A stretch of DNA of 64,000 nt from Pyrinomonadaceae bacterium (GTDB lineage Bacteria > Acidobacteriota > Blastocatellia > Pyrinomonadales > Pyrinomonadaceae). The DNA is taken from NCBI GenBank assembly GCA_036277115.1, contig DASUNM010000023.1, positions 1,116,001-1,180,000 of the forward strand. The letters are read 5' to 3'. The notes under the pieces were generated by a model that was not told the DNA's origin, made no database searches, and saw only the letters and a program-made list of their open reading frames with translations. Positions 17,427 through 25,843 of the stretch are shown here, piece after piece. Position 1 is the first letter of the stretch. Every line of letters begins with the position of its first letter. The position numbers were made by a program, and so were the translations under genes.

Positions 17427-18929
17427 TCAACCACGCCAAGCGCTGGTTTTAAATCGGATAAATCCCACTTCGTAATTACCGCCATAGGGCGACTTTACCC
17501 AATTGATGCCTCTCACAAGCGTGTAGTGGCCAGCCGCATCATCAAAAAACCACAGGCCATTGAGCTGAACGCGACGAAGTCTATTCTCAAGAAATATCAC
17601 TCGCTTGACGCTCCAGGCATAAAAGCTGTCGCGGGAGTACTGGCCGAGTTTTTGGACTCCCACCTGGCTATTTCCAAACAGGGCCCGTTCATTTGCCTCG
17701 ATGTAGCGGACGCCAACTCGCGCTCTGCCTACGTACACCTTCATATCGGACCCGCGCGGCCCGGTAGTCAGTTGGTACACTCCGTCTTGGAGGATTTCGA
17801 ACTCGGTGCCAGACCCGGCGAAAGTAATTACTGGCCGCCGAAATTCTTCCGCTTCCTCGCCGAAACCTAAAATGATCATTGCTGAGCCCCGCACGACTTC
17901 TATGGCCGCGTCTCCGTCCCGTCCGGATCCATAAACAATTTCAGTGTTCGTAGTTAGAAACAGCGAGCAGGTCATATACAACGCGATCTCAAGCCGGCCA
18001 CCGTCATCCGTCCTGACCACGTCGCCGTATTTCAAATCGTGGCCGTTCTCAACCGCGTGCCAATCAGACTGGCTATCTCGGACAAAGACTCCCGGCTGAA
18101 CGAAACTTACAAAACCGCCCAGAGCTCTCACAATACTTGCTGCGCGTTTTGATTGCCGCTCCTCGTCAGTCTCGGTGTCAAGATAGCTGCGTGAATTACT
18201 TTTCAGAGTGCGATACCACTTGCTGTTCTTCAGAGTGTCATTCGATCGGACTAACGATTGGCTGCGCTGGCGACTCCACTCATCAAACTCGTCGGTTTGG
18301 ATATTGAATTTCTCGAGCTTCGCCGCGTCATCGCGGAACGTTGCCGAGAAACCGCTATCCACGCGCTGCCCGGCAAAAAACGCGCGTCCATTGCTGACCC
18401 GCAGTCGCGTTTCGCGATCTTCATTTACATCGAACCGGTAAAGGCCACCCGAAACGATTCCGAATTCGTTTCCCGGAAACCGAACAGTCACCGGCTCATA
18501 TTGGAAAGGAAACGCGCGGTCATACTCCCACTTGGCCATCCGGCCCCTGATTACACAAACCTCAACGATGGCCGAACCAGCTTCGATTTTTAAAGTGAGA
18601 TTGGTCGGAGTTAAATCAACCAGAGTCAATTGAGTTCTGGCAGAAAGCCGCAAGTAATAACCGGGATTCAGCAGAATCTCGGCGCGCGCATCGGAACCGG
18701 TTTGAATCGTGTCGCCATTCCCCAATTCCATTCCGGCTTTGACGACTTGCGGTATAGATCGCGCACCCGTGTAAGTGACGCTGCTTTCGGCAAAATTGAC
18801 TACGCCGCCCTTCGTGAGAAACCCATCCAGAGGTATGGCGTGCTCTGGGCGGCGCGGTTGCTGCGGACTCTGAGTGAATGCAGGCGCGAAAATTAAAACA
18901 AGAATCAGAAATGTGGGAATCGTTTTCAT
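17427..18929 (-). CDS. Exported protein with two FecR-like domains
   Basis: 500-residue protein with a signal peptide (residues 1-19). It has two FecR-type beta domains, at about residues 55-200 and 280-410. Each contains the family pattern of a switch from 'untreated' to threshold: Gly-Asp-Thr-Ile-Gln-Thr-Gly-Ser-Asp-Ala-Arg-Ala and Gly-Asp-Val-Val-Arg-Thr-Asp-Asp-Gly-Gly-Arg-Leu. True FecR is a sigma-regulator with a membrane helix; here no internal membrane segment or sigma gene is present, so this is a secreted FecR-domain protein of unknown role, a type common in Acidobacteriota. Confidence 0.8.
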   Translation of the reverse strand: MKTIPTFLILVLIFAPAFTQSPQQPRRPEHAIPLDGFLTKGGVVNFAESSVTYTGARSIPQVVKAGMELGNGDTIQTGSDARAEILLNPGYYLRLSARTQLTLVDLTPTNLTLKIEAGSAIVEVCVIRGRMAKWEYDRAFPFQYEPVTVRFPGNEFGIVSGGLYRFDVNEDRETRLRVSNGRAFFAGQRVDSGFSATFRDDAAKLEKFNIQTDEFDEWSRQRSQSLVRSNDTLKNSKWYRTLKSNSRSYLDTETDEERQSKRAASIVRALGGFVSFVQPGVFVRDSQSDWHAVENGHDLKYGDVVRTDDGGRLEIALYMTCSLFLTTNTEIVYGSGRDGDAAIEVVRGSAMIILGFGEEAEEFRRPVITFAGSGTEFEILQDGVYQLTTGPRGSDMKVYVGRARVGVRYIEANERALFGNSQVGVQKLGQYSRDSFYAWSVKRVIFLENRLRRVQLNGLWFFDDAAGHYTLVRGINWVKSPYGGNYEVGFIRFKTSAWRG

Positions 18930-19013
18930 CCGAGAGACGACTCAAAAAACGCCACAATATGGCTGCCGCTTCGACGCTGCAGGGAAGATTAGGTTTGCCT
19001 CGATAGTCCTGGT

Positions 19014-19128
19014 TTCAGAATCTCTGTGGCGCTCGGGTGGAACTCCCGTCTCCCTGCGGTGAATTTGTCTTTAACTACCACCACAGAGACACCGAGAACC
19101 ACAAAGCCGCACAGAGAAAAGCAAACCA
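19014..19128. repeat. Inverted 'ccacagagacaccgag' repeat
   Basis: A palindrome-like pair: tctctgtggcgctcggg at 19020-19037 and ccaccacagagacaccgag at 19078-19097, followed by ccgcacagagaaaagcaaacc. It fills most of the 276-base gap between the FecR-domain gene and the dienelactone hydrolase gene. A related fragment lies near 14812-14830. No gene is visible in this gap. Confidence 0.5.
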
Positions 19129-19205
19129 CACTCCGTTTGCTTGGTTATTGTTTGCTTTGCTGCACACGTCGAGAATCAAACGTGCGACCACGAAAACTCA
19201 GCCGT

Positions 19206-20048
19206 TCATCCGAGATGCTTGCGCAGGAAAGGCACCGCGCGCTGCCAGGCCAACTTCGCAGCCTCAGCGTTATACGTCGGACGCGTGTACGCGAGAAAAC
19301 CGTGACCTGCTCCTTCATACGTAAACAGTTCGACCGGCGTCCTTTGACTCTTAAGCTCCTTCACCAGCCGCTGACTTTCAGCCAATGCGACGGCTACGTC
19401 GGCCGTGCCGTGATGAATCTGCACCGGGACTTTTAGCCGCTTCACGTCGCTCGCCTTCGTCACGCCTGGATGAAAAGGCACGACGGCATCAATCTGGCGT
19501 GAGCGTGCACCATAAAGCATCGCGATCTTTCCGCCATAACAAAATCCAAGCACGCCCATCGTGTCAGTTTTGACGAACGATTGCTGCCGCAAATAATCCG
19601 CCGCGACGTCGAGATCTTCAAGCACATCAAGATCAGTGTGGTTTGCACCAGCGGCACGCATTTCCGCCAGCGTCCTCGCGGCGTCGGGCAAAACATGAAA
19701 GATGTTCGGCGCGAGTCCCACAAACCCGGCCACCGCCAGCGCCGCACACGTGTTCGGGATGTATTCTTCGGTGATGCGATTGCCCGCAATCACCAGCACT
19801 GATGGGTAGACGCCGTCGGCCTTCGGGCGCGCGAGATAGCCATCGATAGTTTCGACGCCGTTATGTTTGAAGACGACACGGCCATGTTGAATTGAAGGGT
19901 CATCCAGGACTCGCGTTGGCGCGTTCTGAGTTTGCGCGTTTGTGTCCGCAACGTTTAGCAACGCGAAACTGGCGAGCGTCGCCGTCGCGCCGGACAAGAA
20001 TGCCCGCCGACTGGAAATATCCTCCGGGCAATCGTCTTCAATGCACAT
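19206..20048 (-). CDS. Dienelactone hydrolase family protein, Tat-exported
   Basis: 280-residue alpha/beta hydrolase. The N-terminus has a twin-arginine signal (Ser-Ser-Arg-Arg-Ala-Phe-Leu-Ser-Gly, about residues 12-20) and a hydrophobic core. The Cys nucleophile elbow is Gly-Phe-Cys-Tyr-Gly-Gly near residue 170; Asp follows in Gly-Thr-Ala-Asp-Val (about 215) and His in Gly-Ala-Gly-His-Gly-Phe (about 247). Family members open dienelactone rings or hydrolyse related esters. The Tat signal implies a periplasmic enzyme folded before export. Confidence 0.88.
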   Translation of the reverse strand: MCIEDDCPEDISSRRAFLSGATATLASFALLNVADTNAQTQNAPTRVLDDPSIQHGRVVFKHNGVETIDGYLARPKADGVYPSVLVIAGNRITEEYIPNTCAALAVAGFVGLAPNIFHVLPDAARTLAEMRAAGANHTDLDVLEDLDVAADYLRQQSFVKTDTMGVLGFCYGGKIAMLYGARSRQIDAVVPFHPGVTKASDVKRLKVPVQIHHGTADVAVALAESQRLVKELKSQRTPVELFTYEGAGHGFLAYTRPTYNAEAAKLAWQRAVPFLRKHLG

Positions 20049-20187
20049 AATTGGTTTCCTAACCTGCGCGCTATTTAATCATTCACCCCAAAAAATACTC
20101 ACTGCGCGGGCGAAATTTAAAGACGCAACTTCGGCGAGCTTCTTTATCTCAATGATCAGGGTCATGTGGGAGAAAGCAATGGGAAGT

Positions 20188-21282
20188 CTAATCGTCTATC
20201 CGCGCTGCTCCGGACTTGAGATCACGCAACAACCTATCGAACCCTTCTTGGTATGCGTCAGGCGTCTTCCACTGACTAAAGTCGCCAATGTGGCGCTGAC
20301 GGCGAATATCAGCTGGCCACCCTGAGCTTATCTCCAATACTGAGTCATCCAGTCGGACCGGAAAAAGCATAGTACGGGTCAGTTGTTGTTCTCTTTCTAT
20401 AGCCGTTTCGACTTCTTTTTCGACCCAAGAGCTCGACACTGAATTAACAGAGAGGACTAGAAGTAATTTGTCATATACTCGAATTACTTCGTCAATACGC
20501 GTACGAAATTTCTCACCTATTTTTAGATCTTCCGGGGCAAACCAACATCGCACTCCCCGGCTTTGCAGATCAGAATAAAGTTTATTAGCGAAATCTTGAT
20601 CTTTACTCGAATAACTAATGAAGCAAGAATAAAACTGAATGGGTTCGATTGCCCCTACAAGGGCAGGAACTTGAACGATAAGCGCATCTGGGACGCCACA
20701 CCCGCGCAAAAACGTTTCTGAGATTCGGCCTAATGACTGAAACAGGGTATCTATTCCGACGGTGGACGGCCCCGTATGGATTACCGTGTCCAGTCCTTGA
20801 ACGCCACTTAGGTCAACATTGCCAAATCTGGTCCATCCGACTCTGGCATAACTCATATTGGCGCCATGAAGTGTGGCGTCATTAAAATCCACTCCGAAGA
20901 GGTTAGCCCCGCTGAAGTCCGCAGCAGCTAGATTGGTTCTTCCGAGATTGGCTCTGTCGAAATTTGCATTCCTAAAACTAGAGTAGCTTAAATCTGCCAA
21001 ACGCAAATACGCTCTGTCGAAGCTCGCCTCGTTAAAGCTCCCGTTTTTAAGATCCGCTTGACTCAAATTGGCACGTCTAAAGTTCGCGAAATCAAGGTTC
21101 GCATGGCTCAGATTAGTCTTAAACAGGTCCACGCGTCTCATGTCAGCATGTGGAAGCTCGCAGCCCTTAAGGTTCGCTCTACTTAACCGAGTGTGTAGTG
21201 GATTCCCTTTTCTCCATTCGTTCCAAACAGATACTCCCTGCAGTAGAATATCGAGAGGCTGAACGTTTAGATTTTCTACCAT
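20188..21282 (-). CDS. Pentapeptide-repeat protein with C-terminal TIR domain
   Basis: 364-residue protein. Residues 33-162 are about 25 pentapeptide repeats of the Ala-(Asn/Asp)-Leu-x-x type, which form a right-handed beta-helix. After a linker, residues 216-350 form a TIR domain: Ser-Cys-Phe-Ile-Ser-Tyr-Ser-Ser-Lys-Asp, Arg-Cys-Trp-Phe-Ala-Pro-Glu-Asp, and Ser-Trp-Val-Glu-Lys-Glu (Trp286, Glu290), where Glu290 sits at the catalytic position of TIR NAD+-cleaving enzymes. Bacterial TIR proteins often act in anti-phage immunity by consuming or signalling with NAD+. No partner sensor such as Thoeris ThsA is adjacent. By eye the gene is richer in A+T than its neighbours, suggesting acquisition. 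It runs in the same direction as uvrC and the cassette at 21496-23572. Confidence 0.88.
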   Translation of the reverse strand: MVENLNVQPLDILLQGVSVWNEWRKGNPLHTRLSRANLKGCELPHADMRRVDLFKTNLSHANLDFANFRRANLSQADLKNGSFNEASFDRAYLRLADLSYSSFRNANFDRANLGRTNLAAADFSGANLFGVDFNDATLHGANMSYARVGWTRFGNVDLSGVQGLDTVIHTGPSTVGIDTLFQSLGRISETFLRGCGVPDALIVQVPALVGAIEPIQFYSCFISYSSKDQDFANKLYSDLQSRGVRCWFAPEDLKIGEKFRTRIDEVIRVYDKLLLVLSVNSVSSSWVEKEVETAIEREQQLTRTMLFPVRLDDSVLEISSGWPADIRRQRHIGDFSQWKTPDAYQEGFDRLLRDLKSGAARIDD

Positions 21283-21386
21283 ACGCCCTAAAAGACCCTA
21301 CATAGGTATATTAACTCTCGTCTAGCGCGAATTGGTCAGACGAGCCCTATTCCCAAGAGAAAGGCCTATCTACCGGGCCGATACTT

Positions 21387-21491
21387 TCACGCTGCATTCG
21401 CCCCTTCCGCCAAAGCCCTTTGCCGCGCGAAGTGTTCTGCGATTTCCGTAGCGGTCTTGCGGCCCACAAATGGCGCGAGCTCTTCCACGCT
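21387..21491 (-). repeat. Displaced second copy of the uvrC 3' end (105 bp)
   Basis: Read on the minus strand this segment encodes Ser-Val-Glu-Glu-Leu through Asn-Ala-Ala and a TGA stop, exactly the last 34 residues and stop of UvrC. Compared with 23584-23688 it differs at about 12 of 105 bases, and every difference is silent. It is separated from the uvrC body by the two-gene cassette at 21496-23572. The upstream junction is abrupt: the stop of the DUF4062 gene (21496) is followed within five bases by the first homologous codon, with a short tandem GCGAAGCGTG at the joint. This is the arrangement left when a mobile segment inserts into a gene's 3' end and restores it. Confidence 0.85.
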
Positions 21492-21495
21492 TCGC

Positions 21496-22692
21496 TCACG
21501 CTTCGCCCGAACCATTCCTTAGGATTTGCTCGATGGCCTTTTCAACCTCCGCTGACAGATTCAAACCGCCTACAAGTTCTTCTTCGAATTGCTTAAGAAT
21601 CGACAGCGCTCGCTTCTTTGCTCGGTTGTACATCGTGGTCGTGCGCGGAGTGTCGGCAATGCTCTCCCGAAATTCGGCCATTTGAACCTGAGACTGAGCA
21701 AACACGGCCTGCAACATCCGAATCCCCGATAACATGCGGTTCAGATCGTTTTCATTTTGCGGGCGGAATTCCTCAATTGTGAGGGCGCGGCTATACGCGT
21801 CCATCCCATTAGAAAATGAGGCGCTAACCACAGGGACGTCTGCTTCCATGAGCGCGGCAAAACTGTTAAGTGCTTCCGCGATCCGATTACTAATGCGCTT
21901 CACATCTTTTACCTCAATGTTGCCGCCGGCGGTTATGCGATTCAGATCTGCAGCACCGCTTCTGACGCGAGAGTTGAGGTCTTCCATCGCCGTATTCATC
22001 CGCGTCAACGCTTCTGTCATCGACTGAAAATTCTCTTGCCCCTCCTCGATGAGGTCCAGCAATCCTACGTCCTCATCATCGTGCTGGGAGTCTGCTGATT
22101 CTTCGTCTTTTTGTATGGTTGTAGAGACGACACCCTCAGGGGCTGTTTGAACTCCCCAAGTCTTTCCCCACTCTTGCACTTGGCGACCCAGATGCATTCG
22201 TGCTAATTGAGCGAATTCGTCCCTACTAATAAATGTCCAGTAATAGACTCCTTTCTCCCCGAGTTCATCTTGGAACTTCTTTCGAGATGTGAGTTGTTCC
22301 GGATCTATTTCGCTGGGGCTTACAGTAGCGTCCTTGAAGTAAAACATCACCCGGATGTCATTTGGAACATGTCTATGTCTTTCGTACGCACGGTGGAACT
22401 CTTCAGCAGTACCGGAACCATCTCGCGCAGTAGGAGAGCCGAAGCGAGTCCACATGAGCCCGACAAAAATGTCGTACTCATCTGCAATCTGTTCGTTAAT
22501 TACTGCTTGGGGATCCGACCCTGCTGCTGGAAATGTGTGGGTTTCCCAGCCAACCCACTCCAGGCGAACGCCGAGATTCTTGCTCCACGTATTGTTAAGT
22601 TCTTGTATTAACTCTTGTAGCGCAGTCCTCTCCTCCTTAACATCGCTCGGAGACGAAACAAAGACGCGCAAAACTGTTTCAGTTCGGGCCAT
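21496..22692 (-). CDS. DUF4062 domain protein with helical C-terminal half
   Basis: 398-residue cytoplasmic protein. Residues 8-110 match the DUF4062 family: Arg-Val-Phe-Val-Ser-Ser-Pro-Ser-Asp-Val, Glu-Arg-Thr-Ala-Leu near residue 21, and Tyr-Asp-Ile-Phe-Val-Gly-Leu-Met-Trp-Thr-Arg-Phe-Gly. DUF4062 is a TIR-related fold often fused to NTPases or other effector parts in immunity proteins. Here no NTPase follows: an acidic stretch at about 190-210 leads to a long helical, coiled-coil-rich region (210-390). It overlaps the upstream helical gene by 14 bases and ends next to the displaced uvrC tail. A role as effector or sensor in defence is inference from family and position. Confidence 0.8.
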   Translation of the reverse strand: MARTETVLRVFVSSPSDVKEERTALQELIQELNNTWSKNLGVRLEWVGWETHTFPAAGSDPQAVINEQIADEYDIFVGLMWTRFGSPTARDGSGTAEEFHRAYERHRHVPNDIRVMFYFKDATVSPSEIDPEQLTSRKKFQDELGEKGVYYWTFISRDEFAQLARMHLGRQVQEWGKTWGVQTAPEGVVSTTIQKDEESADSQHDDEDVGLLDLIEEGQENFQSMTEALTRMNTAMEDLNSRVRSGAADLNRITAGGNIEVKDVKRISNRIAEALNSFAALMEADVPVVSASFSNGMDAYSRALTIEEFRPQNENDLNRMLSGIRMLQAVFAQSQVQMAEFRESIADTPRTTTMYNRAKKRALSILKQFEEELVGGLNLSAEVEKAIEQILRNGSGEA

Positions 22693-23572
22693 CGGTTTGA
22701 TTACTGGGGTTTTTGATGTGTTGCAAACACAGCAGCTCTCGCTGCGTCCTGATGTCTTCCCATTGCTGTCTGAGATTGTCGAGAACGGCAGTCAATCCGA
22801 AATCCGTCAACACAATCTTAGTGCAGAGCATCCCAAAATCCGCGCACCACTTAAATGCAAATGCTGACACGAGATTGAAAGATTGCGGCGGTTGATTCCA
22901 AAACGCGGCAACTCCAGAATGAATTCGCCAATTCATCTTGGCGTACTCAGTCCGGTAGTATTCGGTCAACGATGAGCCTAAGTCTGCTTCTATTTGGGAC
23001 GCATAAAACACGTCTGCCATTTGAATATCTTCGAATAATGTGGGCTTACCAGTCCATCGTTCAGGATGAGTAGGTTTCTTCGGATTGCGTTTGTTCGGCC
23101 ACAGCACCGTACGCATGTGATCTATGCTGCTCTTAGAATTGCGGACAAATTCGACTTGCCCATCAAATTGGTCCGGAACATCCAAACCATTTTCTTGATA
23201 AAAGCGAATTATCTGCTCGGCGGATTTCATCTTTTGTGATTCACCCCACCAATGCATTTTCCATCCTGAAGCATTTGTCTTGTCTTGATGAAGTAAAGTC
23301 AGATCGACGGTAATCTCCAGGAGAGCTCTGTTAGCAACTGCGGTCGCTTGAAAATCTAACGGGTCATTCAGTTTTTTAACCGTCTGCATCCAAGCGTGTG
23401 CGCGTCCCCAGAGCCCTTTCATAGACACGTCTCGATGTCCGGTTTGTGAGTTTACAATCACACCATTAACAGTTGGCCAACGGTCCTTCATGTAGTCCGC
23501 AACAAGCTGCGCTCCTTGGTACATCCCGGTGGCGAATGCTTTTGTTTGTTCGATTGTCGGCGCGTCTTCCAT
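22679..23572 (-). CDS. Helical protein of unknown function, first gene of the uvrC-tail cassette
   Basis: About 297 residues from ATG 23572 (a TTG at 23578 is in frame). No named family is certain. The protein is soluble and mostly helical, rich in Trp, Tyr and His, with Trp-Lys-Met-His-Trp-Trp near residue 107 and Asn-Trp-Arg-Ile-His-Ser-Gly-Val-Ala near residue 225. The latter resembles the conserved Tyr/His pattern of the DUF5677 class, but I do not claim membership. It starts 11 bases after the uvrC stop with only a weak ribosome site, so it is probably read from the uvrC transcript, and it overlaps the DUF4062 gene by 14 bases. Its base composition is visibly lower in G+C than uvrC. Confidence 0.75.
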   Translation of the reverse strand: MEDAPTIEQTKAFATGMYQGAQLVADYMKDRWPTVNGVIVNSQTGHRDVSMKGLWGRAHAWMQTVKKLNDPLDFQATAVANRALLEITVDLTLLHQDKTNASGWKMHWWGESQKMKSAEQIIRFYQENGLDVPDQFDGQVEFVRNSKSSIDHMRTVLWPNKRNPKKPTHPERWTGKPTLFEDIQMADVFYASQIEADLGSSLTEYYRTEYAKMNWRIHSGVAAFWNQPPQSFNLVSAFAFKWCADFGMLCTKIVLTDFGLTAVLDNLRQQWEDIRTQRELLCLQHIKNPSNQTDGPN

Positions 23573-23583
23573 GGTCAATTTTC

Positions 23584-23688
23584 TCAGGCCGCATTCGCGC
23601 CTTCGGCCAAAGCCCTTTGCCGCGCGAAGTGTTCCGCGATTTCTGTGGCCGTCTTGCGGCCAACGAATGGTGCGAGCTCTTCGACGCT
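23584..23688 (-). repeat. uvrC 3' end, copy joined to the gene (possible attachment-site repeat)
   Basis: Partner of the detached copy at 21387-21491 (105 bases, about 12 silent differences). The two copies are direct repeats bracketing 21492-23583. If the cassette arrived with a replacement tail, this copy is the incoming one and the detached copy is the native end. Confidence 0.8.
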
Positions 23689-25503
23689 GGCTTCTGAGAC
23701 GCGGTGAATCGATCCGAAATGACGCAGCAGACGCGTTTTTCGCTTGTCGCCCACGCCCGGAATTGCCGACAACTCAGAAGTGAAGTCGCGCAGCTCACGC
23801 CGCTTGCGGTGATAAGTGACCGCGTAGCGATGCGTTTCGTCGCGAATCATCTGAATCAGACGCAGCACCGGCGAATAAGAATCGAGATACACGGGCCTGT
23901 CTTCACGGCCTTTGACGAGCAGATAGGCGACTTGATTGTGATAGAGCGGCGGCTTGACGACACCAATCATCGGCACGGCTTCCAGATCCAGTTCGCGCAT
24001 TGCCGTCGCCGCCGCATTCAATTGCGCCTTGCCGCCGTCGATCATGATTAGATCGGGAAGCGGCTTTTGTTCGTCGCGCACGCGACGATAACGACGCATT
24101 ACCGCTTCGTGCATTGAAGCGAAGTCGTCTGCGCCCTGCTTCCAACGAATCTTGAACTTCCGATATTCGCTGCGGTTCATTTTCCCGTTTTCACTGACCA
24201 CCATGCCCGCCACATTCTCCGACCCCTGAATGTGCGACACATCAAATGATTCGATCCGGGCAGGGAATCTCGGCAGCTCGAGCGTCTCCTGCATCTCTTC
24301 GAGGACCCGCTTCATGTCCGGCTTCAGCACGCGAAAGCGCTGCTCGAACGCCAGCTTCGCGTTCTTTTCGACCAGGTCGATCATGTCGCGCTTCTCACCG
24401 CGTTGCGGCGCGAGAATGTGAACGCGCCGGCCCTTGCGTTCGGAGAGTGCACGCTCAAGCAGTTCGCGATCTTCGAAATTAATCGGCACATGAATCTCGC
24501 GCGGCAGCAACGAGAGATTCACGTCATGTGTGTTTAGATCCGCGGCGGGAATGCTGGGCCCGCGTTCGGCGGCGCTGTAGTACTGCGACAACACCTCGCT
24601 CAGAAACTCAGCCGGACTGAAATCTTCTTCCGGCAGGTCTTCCCAGAAAAATTCCCGGCGGCCGACGATGTCGCCTTCGCGCATGGTGAACAGTTGCAGC
24701 GCGAGCCGTTTGCCTTCGCGATAATAGCCAAAAATGTCTATGTCGCTTTCGGAAGTCGTCGCCATCTTCTGTTGCTCGGAAAGCTTGATTACTGTCTTCC
24801 GCAGATCGCGATACTTGGCGGCGACTTCATAGCGCATCGCTTCCGACGCGTGCATCATGCGCGCCTCAAGTTTGTCCGCCAGTTCCGTATTCCGGCCTTC
24901 CAGCAACATGCGCACGTCGCGCACCGCTTCCTGATATTCTTCCGGCGTGCACAAGCCTTTCACGCACGGTCCCAGACATCGTTTGATGTGATACTCGAGA
25001 CACGGACGCGGCGCTTTGCCGTCAATTTCGATATCGCACGTGCGCAGTTGAAACGTCCGATTGATCAGATCGATTGTCCGGCGCGCCATCGAAGCCGGCA
25101 GAAACGGTCCGAAGTAAAGTGCACCGTCGTTTTGAATCCGCCGCGTGATCACGCACTTGGGAAACGGCTCGTTGACGGTGAGCTTCAAGTGCGGATAAGA
25201 CTTGTCGTCTTTCAGCTTGTAGTTGAAATACGGCTGGTGCTTCTTGACGAGTGAAGCTTCCAGGATGAAAGCTTCGACTTCGTTGTCCGTCACGATGACT
25301 TCGACATCGGCGATCTGGTAGACGAGCTCTTCAGTCTTGATGCCGTAGCTGAATTCGCCGCGGCGGCCGGACTGAAAATACGAGCGCACACGGTTGCGCA
25401 GGTTCTTGGCCTTGCCGATATAGATCACTTTTCCGGCCGCGTCTTTGTACAGATAGACGCCCGGTGACCGGGGAATTTCTTTGAGCTTTTCGTCGAGAGT
25501 CAT
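23584..25503 (-). CDS. uvrC: Excinuclease ABC subunit C
   Basis: 639-residue nucleotide-excision-repair nuclease that makes both incisions around UvrB-marked damage. ATG 25503 (Met-Thr-Leu-Asp-Glu-Lys-Leu) is preferred to the in-frame codon nine residues earlier. GIY-YIG nuclease: Gly-Val-Tyr-Leu-Tyr-Lys and Ile-Tyr-Ile-Gly-Lys-Ala-Lys-Asn-Leu (residues 14-40). UvrB-interacting UVR motif near 200-230, RNase H-like nuclease with Ser-Phe-Asp-Val-Ser-His-Ile-Gln-Gly-Ser near 415-425, and C-terminal helix-hairpin-helix (Ile-Pro-Gly-Val-Gly-Asp-Lys). The final 34 codons are duplicated at 21387-21491, so this tail may be of foreign origin although the protein is intact. Confidence 0.97.
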   Translation of the reverse strand: MTLDEKLKEIPRSPGVYLYKDAAGKVIYIGKAKNLRNRVRSYFQSGRRGEFSYGIKTEELVYQIADVEVIVTDNEVEAFILEASLVKKHQPYFNYKLKDDKSYPHLKLTVNEPFPKCVITRRIQNDGALYFGPFLPASMARRTIDLINRTFQLRTCDIEIDGKAPRPCLEYHIKRCLGPCVKGLCTPEEYQEAVRDVRMLLEGRNTELADKLEARMMHASEAMRYEVAAKYRDLRKTVIKLSEQQKMATTSESDIDIFGYYREGKRLALQLFTMREGDIVGRREFFWEDLPEEDFSPAEFLSEVLSQYYSAAERGPSIPAADLNTHDVNLSLLPREIHVPINFEDRELLERALSERKGRRVHILAPQRGEKRDMIDLVEKNAKLAFEQRFRVLKPDMKRVLEEMQETLELPRFPARIESFDVSHIQGSENVAGMVVSENGKMNRSEYRKFKIRWKQGADDFASMHEAVMRRYRRVRDEQKPLPDLIMIDGGKAQLNAAATAMRELDLEAVPMIGVVKPPLYHNQVAYLLVKGREDRPVYLDSYSPVLRLIQMIRDETHRYAVTYHRKRRELRDFTSELSAIPGVGDKRKTRLLRHFGSIHRVSEASVEELAPFVGRKTATEIAEHFARQRALAEGANAA

Positions 25504-25591
25504 TGTTGATAACCGCAGTAACTCTGGCATATCAGAGCCTTGACCGAAAGGCCGTCAACGAGCCTTCGAAGACGGCGGCAGAAGGTAGCCC

Positions 25592-25770
25592 CGGGTGAGC
25601 GAGCGCAGCGAGCGTAACCCGGGGTGCAGTTGTTATAAGATTCGAGCCCGCGAAGCGGGCGACAGAACTCTGCCGCCCCTCCGGGGCTCAAATTATAAGT
25701 AGCCGCTGAACCCCGGGCTTACGCCCGGGGCTATGTTATGCCGCCTGCTGACGCAGGCTCGTAGCGCGTA
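25592..25770. repeat. Cluster of GC-rich palindromic repeats upstream of the sugar kinase
   Basis: The 340-base gap between the divergent uvrC and kinase genes holds several hairpins: CCCCGGG..CCCGGGG at 25590-25625, CCCGCGAAGCGGG at 25648-25660, GCCCCTCCGGGGC at 25675-25687, CCCCGGGCTTACGCCCGGGG at 25713-25732, and GCCTGCTGACGCAGGC at 25744-25759. They are REP-type elements. Any promoter for uvrC or the kinase must lie at the edges; I see no clear -35/-10 pair. Confidence 0.6.
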
Positions 25771-25843
25771 CCAGTCACGTTCCGCTTCATACAACTTTGT
25801 CCTGAAATATGATAGCTGATTACCAGCAGACATATTAAACGAC

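Noticed and set aside
20188..23572. Known Thoeris system
   Set aside because: There is a TIR protein but no ThsA-type SIR2/SLOG or Macro-domain partner; the DUF4062 and helical genes do not match the described pairs.
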